This document shows, in pieces, positions 56,742-64,000 of a stretch of 64,000 nt of DNA. How positions within the stretch are numbered: position 1 is the stretch's first letter; every line of letters begins with the position of its first letter. This stretch comes from an uncultured Collinsella sp. (lineage in GTDB: Bacteria > Actinomycetota > Coriobacteriia > Coriobacteriales > Coriobacteriaceae). The notes under the pieces are model-generated. The model saw only the letters and a list, made by a program, of their open reading frames with translations. It had not been told where the DNA came from and made no database searches. Made by a program: the position numbers and the translations under genes. The stretch spans positions 80,418 through 144,417 of the forward strand of contig CAKUGF010000003.1 of NCBI GenBank assembly GCA_934654585.1. The letters run 5' to 3'.

Positions 56742-58385
56742 ATGCCAAGAACGAGAAAAATGAAATGGGGGGGGCTTCTGGTAGCCGGCCTGGCGCTGGC
56801 CACTAGCCTTGTCGCTGCACCGCTCGGTGCCTACGCTGCCGACGTCCCCACGCCCGAGCTGAAAGATACGTATGAGCTTGACAATTCGGTGTACGTAAAC
56901 CGTTCGCCTTCTGGTAGGTACGCACTCTACGGGGATAGGTCTGAACAAAAGGTTTATTTGCTAGATACCGAAGACTGGTCCCGCACTATCGTGGAAATCG
57001 ATACTAACAGCGATGACTACAATAATGCATTCTGCTTTTCAGCCGACGAAGGAACCTTTTATTGCTTCAATAGAGCGAACGATTCCGTAATCGCATACGA
57101 TCTGTCCAAGGACGAGTCGGAGGAATATCCACTGGGCTCTGCTGTTCCGTCTGATGTACTTGATGGCGATGGCGGACATGTCAGGCTTCAGATATCTAAG
57201 GACAACAAGGCGTTATATATAACATCTCTAGTATTTGATTCGCAGTCAGAAGATTATTACGTTGTGTTCAGCGTCGTTGATTTCAAGAACAGTAATACGA
57301 CGTCCAAATACGAATATCCATCATCTGATGACTATTCTTTGGAAGGCCCTGCATGGATTTCAGCCGATGGCAAGTATGGCTACGTTATACGAGACTATCG
57401 TGGCGAAGACTATGATTCGCATTCATACCATGACGTGGTAACGCTCGACTTGAATGCCAAGGAAGCTGTCAACACGTCCGAGTTTAGCAAGGCCGGCAAC
57501 ACTGTTGTCGTTAACGATGACGGTGCCGCCGTTGGCTCGTACTGTTATATCTCGAAAAAAGGCGATGCAACCAGTACCTACTACAGCAATTTGACGCACG
57601 ATTTGCTTAGCCAGGATGGATCGCTGGTGCTTGGCTTGTATAACGAAAACTGCGATGGGCTTGGTTCCAGTTCTTCTGAGCTGGAAAGCCTTGAAATGAT
57701 TGTCGTTGATAACAAAACGGGCGAAACGAAATGGAGGACCAAGTATCCCAATGATCTGCCTTTTATGAGCGGAGATGGATACGGTGCCCTGTCGAATGAC
57801 GGCAGGTTTGCATTGGCCAATGCTACGGACAACAACGACAACAGCCTACTGTATTTGATTGATACAAAAACGGGTGCCCACTCTCAGGTCAATTTGAGGG
57901 GTTCATTGGAATATGATCGCGTTGGCGATGACGGTTATTTGGGGTCTGCGTGGTTCTCGAAGGATTGTTCATTAATATACGCTGTTCAAGAGGGGAAAGG
58001 TGACGGCTTCAGAATCGACGTTTACAAGAGCGGCATCTCCCAGAAATCCCTTTCGTCTGATTCGCAAAAGAAAGACAGCTCATCCTCGTTCAATCCCATT
58101 TTCATCGTCGTTATTGTTGCGATTCTCATCGCAGCGGGCGTCGGCGGCTTCTTTATTATCCGCATGCGCAAACATTTCAAGGCATTTGCAACGGCTGCGA
58201 ATAACACCGCATATACAGCACCTCAGCAGACAATGCCGCAGAATCACGTTGGGCAGCAGGCTCAGGTCCAGCCACAGCAGGCTCCTGCGCCCTCGGATGC
58301 GCCGCGGTTCTGTAGTTCATGCGGAAGTCCGCTTACGCCCGATTCTCAATTCTGTCCGCATTGCGGCGCACCGGTAAAGCACTAA
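56742..58385 (+). CDS. Exported beta-propeller-like protein with membrane helix and C-terminal zinc ribbon
   Basis: A 547-residue protein. A signal peptide (LLVAGLALATSLVAAPLGAY) leads to a domain of about 400 residues with repeated strands ending in SPSGRYALYGD, SADEGTFYCF, SADGKYGYV, SQDGSLVLGL, SNDGRFALA, the phase of a six- or seven-bladed propeller. A membrane helix follows (IFIVVIVAILIAAGVGGFFI), then a Gln/Pro-rich tail and a cytoplasmic zinc ribbon CSSCGSPLTPDSQFCPHCG. The coding sequence is visibly more AT-rich, with more A/T in third codon positions than neighbours, hinting at a different origin. Start ATG 56742 follows AAAGGGG. No family name recognised. Confidence 0.8.
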   Translation: MPRTRKMKWGGLLVAGLALATSLVAAPLGAYAADVPTPELKDTYELDNSVYVNRSPSGRYALYGDRSEQKVYLLDTEDWSRTIVEIDTNSDDYNNAFCFSADEGTFYCFNRANDSVIAYDLSKDESEEYPLGSAVPSDVLDGDGGHVRLQISKDNKALYITSLVFDSQSEDYYVVFSVVDFKNSNTTSKYEYPSSDDYSLEGPAWISADGKYGYVIRDYRGEDYDSHSYHDVVTLDLNAKEAVNTSEFSKAGNTVVVNDDGAAVGSYCYISKKGDATSTYYSNLTHDLLSQDGSLVLGLYNENCDGLGSSSSELESLEMIVVDNKTGETKWRTKYPNDLPFMSGDGYGALSNDGRFALANATDNNDNSLLYLIDTKTGAHSQVNLRGSLEYDRVGDDGYLGSAWFSKDCSLIYAVQEGKGDGFRIDVYKSGISQKSLSSDSQKKDSSSSFNPIFIVVIVAILIAAGVGGFFIIRMRKHFKAFATAANNTAYTAPQQTMPQNHVGQQAQVQPQQAPAPSDAPRFCSSCGSPLTPDSQFCPHCGAPVKH

Positions 58386-58389
58386 GCGT

Positions 58390-60093
58390 ATGCCGGTGGA
58401 GCGATTAAGGCAGAATCGCGACATGCTGATGGTCGCGGGCATCTTGGCGGTGCTCGCGACCATCGCGGATATGTTTCGCGATACCGTGGGATTCTCTTGC
58501 AGCCCCGTCTACTTGGTCCATGTCGTGGGGCACTTGGCTTTTTTCTGTGCCGCGTTCATGCTTGGCGACTACCTGGTTGATCGATTCGCTACGGCGCGCA
58601 AGAGCGAGGTTAACGGCCTTCAGCAAAACCGCGCAGGATGGTTTAACAACGTAAGTGACATCGCGTTCTCGGCTATCCCGCAGGCATATTCACTCGGCGG
58701 CATCGTAAAACTGGGTGCGATTATCTATGCCTGTTGGGCTCCGCTGTTGGTCCTGCTGTTTCCGGGTGTGATCTGGTGGGATACTCGCCAGCAGCTCTTG
58801 CAGTACAACGGATTGCCCAACGCGTTATCTGAGGGCGCCATTACCGACCACCATCCAATACTCGACACCTATCTGTACGGATGGTTTACCGATTTGGGCC
58901 GTGCGCTGGGAAGTGTCGACGCCGGGGTGTACGCCTTCTGCCTGGTGCAGGCTTTTCTGACGGCGTGTGCTTTGGCGTGCTGTCTGATCCTGGTGCGTCG
59001 GCTGGGCGGCCGCCGTGGTGTCTGCCTGACACTGCTGGCGTTTCTGTGCCTGTATTGGCACCTTCCCATTTATGCCTCGGCGATGGCTAAAGATGCCACC
59101 TTCCTGCCGTTTTTCCTGCTGTTCTCGGTTGCTTCCATTGAGGTCATGCGTTCGAGGGGGCAGCTCCTGAGGGCCCGCGGTTTTCTTGTCGTGTGCGTCG
59201 TGCTCGTGCTGCTTGTGGCGCTGACGCGCAAGACCGGTTTGATACTCGCGGTGGTTGTCTTGATTGCCGTGTTCTTTAGGGCTGCGGGTCGGCGAGGAAA
59301 ACTTATCGTTGCCGCGGTCGCGGCTGGCAGCTTTCTGTTTATGGTGGTCATCATGCCCGGAGCCGTGCTTCCCGCTTTGGGGTACGAGCCGGGTGGCAGG
59401 CAAGAGGTTTACGGTCTCATGTTTCAGCAGTCCGCATTGCTGATGCGTGACCACGGGGACGAGGTCCCGGAATGGCAGCGCCAGGAGATCGAGCGCGCTA
59501 TCGGCGAGGACGGGAAGAACAACTACACGTGGTTTTTGACCGACTCCGTTAAAGACCCTACGTTCGGCAAGGCCGACGAGCTCGATTTTGCAGCCTATCT
59601 TGATGCGTGGGCGGCGGGGTTCCTGCAGCATCCGCTTTGCTATCTCGAAGCGTATCTGGGAGTGCAGGTTGGCTGGTATGCCATGCCGGCGGCGGGAAGC
59701 GAGGCCTTGTCGCCCTATGTGACTCCTGTCGACGGACACAACGTGAGTCATGTGTTTCCCCGCTCGCGGGACTTAGGGTTGACCTGGTCTGACGCGACCT
59801 TAGGTCGCGGCGTCGAGTCGATCGTCGCATGGTTTCAGTCGACGCCGGTTGGCATGCTTGTCGGCGCCAAGGCGCTTTGGTCGACCTGGGGTATGGCGTT
59901 TCTGCTGCTGGAGGTAAAACGTCGTGCGCCCCAGAAGCTCTACCTGCTGGCGCCGCTCGCTGCGGCAAACCTTGTTCTTTGGATCTCGCCGACGTCGTAC
60001 ACGACCGAATCAATGCGCTACCTGCTGCCGTTGTTGTTCTGGCTGCCAGTAAGCACGACGATGGCTTTTGCCGGTGTTGCATCGACCGAATAA
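58390..60093 (+). CDS. Polytopic membrane protein, DUF6020-like
   Basis: A 567-residue integral membrane protein with about 12 hydrophobic segments. WWDTRQQLLQYNGLPNALSE...ITDHHPILDTYLYGWF is the conserved loop I associate with DUF6020, a family that resembles GT-C type glycosyltransferases and flippases; SAMAKDATFLPFFLLF and SESYTTESMRYLLPLLFW-like sequence (SPTSYTTESMRYLLPLLFW) come later. Probably transfers or moves a sugar or lipid at the membrane. Only 4 bases separate it from the preceding gene, implying one operon. The start ATG 58390 has no obvious ribosome-binding site, so coupling is likely. Confidence 0.75.
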   Translation: MPVERLRQNRDMLMVAGILAVLATIADMFRDTVGFSCSPVYLVHVVGHLAFFCAAFMLGDYLVDRFATARKSEVNGLQQNRAGWFNNVSDIAFSAIPQAYSLGGIVKLGAIIYACWAPLLVLLFPGVIWWDTRQQLLQYNGLPNALSEGAITDHHPILDTYLYGWFTDLGRALGSVDAGVYAFCLVQAFLTACALACCLILVRRLGGRRGVCLTLLAFLCLYWHLPIYASAMAKDATFLPFFLLFSVASIEVMRSRGQLLRARGFLVVCVVLVLLVALTRKTGLILAVVVLIAVFFRAAGRRGKLIVAAVAAGSFLFMVVIMPGAVLPALGYEPGGRQEVYGLMFQQSALLMRDHGDEVPEWQRQEIERAIGEDGKNNYTWFLTDSVKDPTFGKADELDFAAYLDAWAAGFLQHPLCYLEAYLGVQVGWYAMPAAGSEALSPYVTPVDGHNVSHVFPRSRDLGLTWSDATLGRGVESIVAWFQSTPVGMLVGAKALWSTWGMAFLLLEVKRRAPQKLYLLAPLAAANLVLWISPTSYTTESMRYLLPLLFWLPVSTTMAFAGVASTE

Positions 60094-60135
60094 AACTGGG
60101 CCGCATGCGTAACGTGCATGCGGCCCAGTTTTATT
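60089..60135. terminator. Long bidirectional terminator
   Basis: A perfect 20-bp stem (60089-60108 with 60116-60135) with T-runs on both strands between convergent genes. Confidence 0.88.
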
Positions 60136-60142
60136 CATGCGG

Positions 60143-61456
60143 TTAGTTGCGTTTGAGGTGGACGACGGTTTCGCAGTGGAAGGTTTGCGGGAACAGGTCG
60201 ACCGGCGTGATCTTGACGGGGGAGAAGGCGCCTTCCTCGACAAAGCGTTTGAGATCGCGTGCCAGGGTGGCAGGGTCGCAGCTCACGTAGGCGACATCGC
60301 GGGCGCTCGTGCTGGCGATAAGGTCGATGGCTTCGGGGGCGAGGCCTGCGCGCGGTGGGTCGACCACCAAAACGTCGGCATCCTGGTCGGGGAACTCGCG
60401 CACCGCGTCGCCGCCAATGACATCGACATTATCGAGCTTGTTGATTTCCAGGTTACGGCGCAGGTCGCGCACGGCGGGGCCATAGGCCTCGACGGCGGCG
60501 ACAAAATCGCAGCGGCGGGCGAGCGGCAGGGTAAAGGTGCCGGCACCGCAGTACAGGTCCACGGCCAGTTCGTCTTCCTGCGGGTCGAGCGCTTCCATGA
60601 CAAGTTCGATCAGAATCTCGGCGCCCTTGGTGTTGACCTGGAAGAACGACGGGGCGGACAAGCGCATCTGACCCTCGGCGATATTCTCGGTCCACGAACC
60701 CTCTCCGGCGAGCATCTCCACCTTGGAGACGCGGCGGGCCTTCTTTTCGCCCTTGCTCATCACGCGCACGATACTCGTGGGATGAGCGGCGTCCGCCAGC
60801 ACGCGGGAGACCTGCGAGCGCGGAAAGGAGCCTGTGGGCGTCCAGAGTGCGACCTCGAGCGCCTTGGTGCGACGCGAGGCGCGAATGCCCACACGCTCAA
60901 GGCCCAGATCATGGCTACCGCTCAGATAGTTGAGTGCGCCGACGACCGACTTGAGCGCCTTGGGGAAGCGCTTGTCGAACAGCGGGCACGCATCGACGGT
61001 CACGATCTTGCTGGGATCGACGCCGTGCATGCCAAGGCGTACGCGACCGTTGACGACGGTCGGTTCGAGCTCGATTTTATTGCGGTAGCCCCAGTCGTCC
61101 TTGGTGTGGCGGATGGGCTGTACCAACTCATCGACCTGCTCAGGAGCGAACTTGCCGATGCGCTCGAGCGTGGAACGCAGGTTTTGCTCCTTTGCGGCGA
61201 GCTGTGCGGTGCGTGAGAGATTGCCCCACGAGCAGCCGCCACAGATACCCACGAAGGGGCAGGGAGGCTGAATGCGATCGGGGCTTGGCTCCAGAATCTC
61301 GGTGGTGCGGGCACGCATAAATGACTTGCCGTCCTGCATGACCTCGGCTTCGACGGTGTCGCCCGCCACGGCGCCCTGCACAAAGACGGCCTTGCCGTTG
61401 TCGGCGTGCGCCAGTCCGTCGGCGCCGTAGGTCATCGATTCTATGGTGAGCTTCAT
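60143..61456 (-). CDS. 23S rRNA uracil-5 methyltransferase, RlmD/RlmCD/TrmA family
   Basis: A 437-residue class I SAM-dependent RNA methyltransferase. An N-terminal TRAM-like domain (ESMTYGADGLAHADNGKAVF) precedes a 4Fe-4S site with CPFVGICGGC plus a later CPLF. SAM motifs are VDLYCGAGTFTLPLA and VVDPPRAGL; the catalytic Cys lies in YVSCDPATLARDL. It methylates C5 of a uracil in 23S rRNA (or tRNA). Which base cannot be decided here. Start ATG 61456 follows GGCAGGA. Confidence 0.9.
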   Translation of the reverse strand: MKLTIESMTYGADGLAHADNGKAVFVQGAVAGDTVEAEVMQDGKSFMRARTTEILEPSPDRIQPPCPFVGICGGCSWGNLSRTAQLAAKEQNLRSTLERIGKFAPEQVDELVQPIRHTKDDWGYRNKIELEPTVVNGRVRLGMHGVDPSKIVTVDACPLFDKRFPKALKSVVGALNYLSGSHDLGLERVGIRASRRTKALEVALWTPTGSFPRSQVSRVLADAAHPTSIVRVMSKGEKKARRVSKVEMLAGEGSWTENIAEGQMRLSAPSFFQVNTKGAEILIELVMEALDPQEDELAVDLYCGAGTFTLPLARRCDFVAAVEAYGPAVRDLRRNLEINKLDNVDVIGGDAVREFPDQDADVLVVDPPRAGLAPEAIDLIASTSARDVAYVSCDPATLARDLKRFVEEGAFSPVKITPVDLFPQTFHCETVVHLKRN

Positions 61457-61505
61457 ATTCCTGCCTGTCATTCGCGTTGTTGTCCGCAACCATGGTAGCA
61501 GGGAA

Positions 61506-61547
61506 AAGCGCCCCGCATCCGAGGCTTTCCTCAAATGCGGGGCGCTT
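61506..61547 (-). terminator. Terminator after ppk
   Basis: A 13-bp GC-rich stem (61506-61518 with 61535-61547) and TTTTCCC on the minus strand, in the short gap before the methyltransferase gene. Confidence 0.75.
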
Positions 61548-61570
61548 CTACAAACCGCTTCTACAAACGT

Positions 61571-64000
61571 CTATTTCGTCTTGCCGGTAATGAGCGTCTT
61601 AAGACCCAGGCCGATCAGCCCCAGGCCCATGCGCACGCGACCGGGGCGGTGGCGCTCGATGGCCTTGGTCTTGCCAGCGGGCTTCTTGCGACGGGCGCTC
61701 GTCTCGGGCGCGGGCTTGGCGACCTGCGGCTCGGGCTGAGGCGCAGGTGCAGGCTCGGGCTCAATGACGGTCGCCTGGACCTTCTGGACCTCGGGTGCCG
61801 CCGGCTGCGGCTCGGGTTCGGGAGCGGGGGCGGTGACGGGCTCCGCCTCAACGGCGGTCTTCGGCTCCTTGACAGGCTCGGTCTCTGCCGCCGGGGGAGC
61901 GGCAACAGCCTCCAGCTCGGCAACGGGCTCGACAGCTGCCTCGCGCTCAACCTCGGCCTGAATGGCCTCCTCGGCCGTGTGCTCCTTCTCCTGCGCACGC
62001 TGCTGCACGGCGGCCTCGGCGTTGCGATACGCACGCTCCAGTAGGGCTTCCTGCGAGTTGAAGGGTTTCTCGCCCTCCGCGCGCTCGACGGGAACCCAAG
62101 TGCCGTCGCTTGTCAGGCTGCGTGCCTTCACGTTGTCGCGCAGCTGCATGCCCATGTACTCGTGCACCAGGGCACGGCAGGTGGGGTCGAGCACGGGGAA
62201 GGCAATCTCCACGCGGTGCTCGGTGTTGCGCGTCATCATGTCGGCCGAGCTCAGGTAGATCATGTCCGAGTCCACGCCAAAGGCGTAAACGCGCGCATGC
62301 TCCAAAAAGCGTCCGACGATGGAACGAACGTGTACGTTCTCGGTCTTGCCCGGAACACCCGGCTTGAGGCACGAGATGCCGCGGATGATCATGTCCACGC
62401 GCACACCGGCACACGATGCCTCGGCGATCTTGTCGATGACCTCGCGGTCGGTGAGCGAGTTGAGTTTAAAGAACACGCGGGCAGGCTCGCCGGCAAGGGC
62501 GCGCTGAATCTCGCGGTCCAGGCCGCGCATGATGAGCGGTTTGAGGCCGACGGGCGCCACGCCCAGGAAGCGGTAATCGCCGCGCAGGTTGCCCAGCGAC
62601 AGGTTGCGGAAAAACAGGTTGGCGTCCTCACCGATGCCGGGATGGGCAGTCATGAGCATAAAGTCGCTGTAGAGCTTGGCCGTCTTCTCGTTAAAGTTGC
62701 CGGTGCCCAAAAGCGTCAGGCGCGTGAGCGCCATGCCCTCGCGATAGGTGAGCTGGCAGATCTTGGAGTGGCACTTAAAGCCCTCGGAGCCGTAGATGAC
62801 GGTGCAGCCGGCCTCTTCCAGACGCTCCGCCCACTCGATGTTGTTCTGCTCGTCAAAGCGGGCGCGGAGCTCCATGAGCACCGTGACCTCCTTGCCGTTC
62901 TCGGCAGCATCGATGAGCGACTCGCACAGGCGGCTCTGCTTGGCCACGCGGTAGAGCGTGATGCGCAGCGAGATGCACTCGGGGTCGTAGGCGGCCTCGT
63001 GCACCAGGTCCAAGAACGGGTTCATGGCCTCATAGGGATAAAAGAGCAGCTTGTCGTGCTGAAGTACCTGCTCGCGGATGGAGCGGGACATATCGATGGT
63101 AGGGTTGGGCTGCGGCTTAAACGGCGTAAAGAGCAGTTCGTTGCGCAGGTGCTCGGGAATCTTGCCCTCAATGCCAAAGACGTAGCCCAGGTTGAGCGGG
63201 ATATCGCAGGTAAAGACCGAGCGGCGCGAAAGCTCGAGCGCCTTGCGGATGGTTTTGAGCGTTTGCTTCTCGAGCGAACCCGAGACAGCGAGCACCACCG
63301 GCTGCAGGCGCAGGCGCTTCTTGAGGATGCGCTTCATGTGCTGGCGGTAATCCTCTTCCTCCTCGACGCCCTCGCCGTCCGGGTCGATATCGGCGTTGCG
63401 GGTGACGCGTATGAGCGCGCGGTCGAGCGGCTTATAGGAGCCAAAGCAGCTGTCCAGACAGGCGAGGATGACGTCCTCGAGCAGAATGTAGGAGTAGGTT
63501 CCGGTGGGCGAGGGAATCTCGACCACGCGGTTCATCGAGGCGGGAATTTCGATGAGGCCCAGCAGGCTTTCCTCGTCGGTGACGCCGTCCAGGCCGCAGG
63601 CCAGGTAGAGTGCGCCGTTGCGCAGGTTGGGGAAGGGGTGGCGCGGGTCGATCACCAGCGGCGAGATGATCGGCGACACGTAGGCCTGGAAGTAACGGGT
63701 GACAAAGGTGCGTTCCTCGGGCGTGAGTGAATCGACGCGCGCGCGGTGAACGCCCAGGGCGTCGAGCTTGCCCTCGATGCCCTTGAAAATGGACTCCCAG
63801 CGATCGAGGAGCCCGGGCAGCTCTGCCACGACGGCTTCGACCTGCTCCGAGGCGGTCATATTGCTCTTGTTGTCGACGGGTTGCTTTTTGAGTTCGGCCA
63901 GGTCGGACAGGCCGCCCACGCGCACCATAAGGAACTCGTCGAGGTTGGACTCGAAGATCGAGACGAACTTGAGGCGCTCGAACAGCGGCACGGACTCATC
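61571..64000 (-). CDS. ppk1: Polyphosphate kinase with long C-terminal extension (N terminus outside window)
   Basis: The frame is open to the right edge; 809 residues are visible, beginning DESVPLFERLKFVSIFESNLDEFLMVR, so only the first tens of residues are missing. PPK1 features: the first active-site His in KCHSKICQLTY, the second in TRNTEHRVEIAFPVLDP, and YGSEGFK between. It makes polyphosphate from ATP. The usual family ends near residue 690; here about 150 extra residues follow, rich in Ala, Pro and Glu (AEEAIQAEVEREAAVEPVAE, PAPEPEPQPAAPEVQKVQA), ending in a basic stretch (SARRKKPAGKTKAIERHR) and a short amphipathic helix (MGLGLIGLGLKTLITGKTK). The extension might tether the enzyme. 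Confidence 0.93.
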   Translation of the reverse strand, partial: DESVPLFERLKFVSIFESNLDEFLMVRVGGLSDLAELKKQPVDNKSNMTASEQVEAVVAELPGLLDRWESIFKGIEGKLDALGVHRARVDSLTPEERTFVTRYFQAYVSPIISPLVIDPRHPFPNLRNGALYLACGLDGVTDEESLLGLIEIPASMNRVVEIPSPTGTYSYILLEDVILACLDSCFGSYKPLDRALIRVTRNADIDPDGEGVEEEEDYRQHMKRILKKRLRLQPVVLAVSGSLEKQTLKTIRKALELSRRSVFTCDIPLNLGYVFGIEGKIPEHLRNELLFTPFKPQPNPTIDMSRSIREQVLQHDKLLFYPYEAMNPFLDLVHEAAYDPECISLRITLYRVAKQSRLCESLIDAAENGKEVTVLMELRARFDEQNNIEWAERLEEAGCTVIYGSEGFKCHSKICQLTYREGMALTRLTLLGTGNFNEKTAKLYSDFMLMTAHPGIGEDANLFFRNLSLGNLRGDYRFLGVAPVGLKPLIMRGLDREIQRALAGEPARVFFKLNSLTDREVIDKIAEASCAGVRVDMIIRGISCLKPGVPGKTENVHVRSIVGRFLEHARVYAFGVDSDMIYLSSADMMTRNTEHRVEIAFPVLDPTCRALVHEYMGMQLRDNVKARSLTSDGTWVPVERAEGEKPFNSQEALLERAYRNAEAAVQQRAQEKEHTAEEAIQAEVEREAAVEPVAELEAVAAPPAAETEPVKEPKTAVEAEPVTAPAPEPEPQPAAPEVQKVQATVIEPEPAPAPQPEPQVAKPAPETSARRKKPAGKTKAIERHRPGRVRMGLGLIGLGLKTLITGKTK

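Noticed and set aside
1..64000. tRNA or rRNA genes
   Set aside because: No cloverleaf with a TTCNANNC loop and no rRNA-like conserved block was found in any intergenic gap.

Overview
The window reads as a 64 kb stretch of core chromosome from a GC-rich, strictly fermentative gut actinobacterium. A Coriobacteriia member close to Collinsella is my best guess. That rests on remembered gene families (trehalose PTS operon, lactate dehydrogenase, two acetate kinases plus Pta, acetylase-type diaminopimelate synthesis, D-aspartate ligase, ECF transporter), not on a database search. There is no rRNA, tRNA, phage, complete insertion sequence or CRISPR array. Genes are densely packed on both strands, usually with a clear Shine-Dalgarno sequence.

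Layout. 0-5.5 kb: two HAD phosphatases, a fructoselysine-kinase-like PfkB protein, TatD, TcdA, a candidate type I toxin peptide with a converging antisense RNA, and an ArsR/SdpI pair. 5.6-14.6 kb: EttA, the divergent treR / treB-treC trehalose operon with palindromic operators, and two low-complexity proteins of unknown role. 14.7-22.4 kb: NAD synthase, a DapL-like aminotransferase, lactate dehydrogenase, a DUF2974 hydrolase, an NA37 nucleoid protein and a Phd/RelE module. 22.4-28.5 kb: a lysine-riboswitch operon with lysA and dapA in one uninterrupted frame followed by dapB and dapH, a divergent M20 deacetylase, and HigBA. 28.5-33.6 kb: membrane and lipoproteins, a regulator plus Ser/Thr kinase pair, a coiled-coil lysozyme-like secreted protein, and a MOSC gene with an apparent one-base frameshift. 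33.8-43.9 kb: D-aspartate ligase and racemase, a complete ECF transporter (T, fused A-A', S) preceded by a three-tryptophan leader peptide and attenuator, a secreted C69 dipeptidase, a lipid kinase and RNase D. 44-53.4 kb: a zinc protease, XseAB, a HIT protein, tandem ackA, convergent pta, Glf and a glycosyltransferase. 53.7-64 kb: a P1 peptidase, a DJ-1/PfpI protein, Maf, two zinc-ribbon membrane proteins, a DUF6020-like membrane protein, an RNA uracil methyltransferase and polyphosphate kinase (cut by the window edge).

How it works together. Trehalose enters through TreB and is cleaved by TreC. Pyruvate leaves as lactate (Ldh) or acetate (Pta/AckA). The Dap genes make diaminopimelate and lysine under lysine control, and the D-Asp pair probably supplies a peptidoglycan cross-bridge.

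The most noteworthy signals are the Trp-codon attenuator in front of the ECF transporter, the LysA-DapA frame fusion behind a lysine riboswitch, and at least five intergenic elements built as long, almost perfect inverted repeats whose arms each hold a smaller palindrome. These resemble REP doublets (REPINs) but have unrelated sequences.
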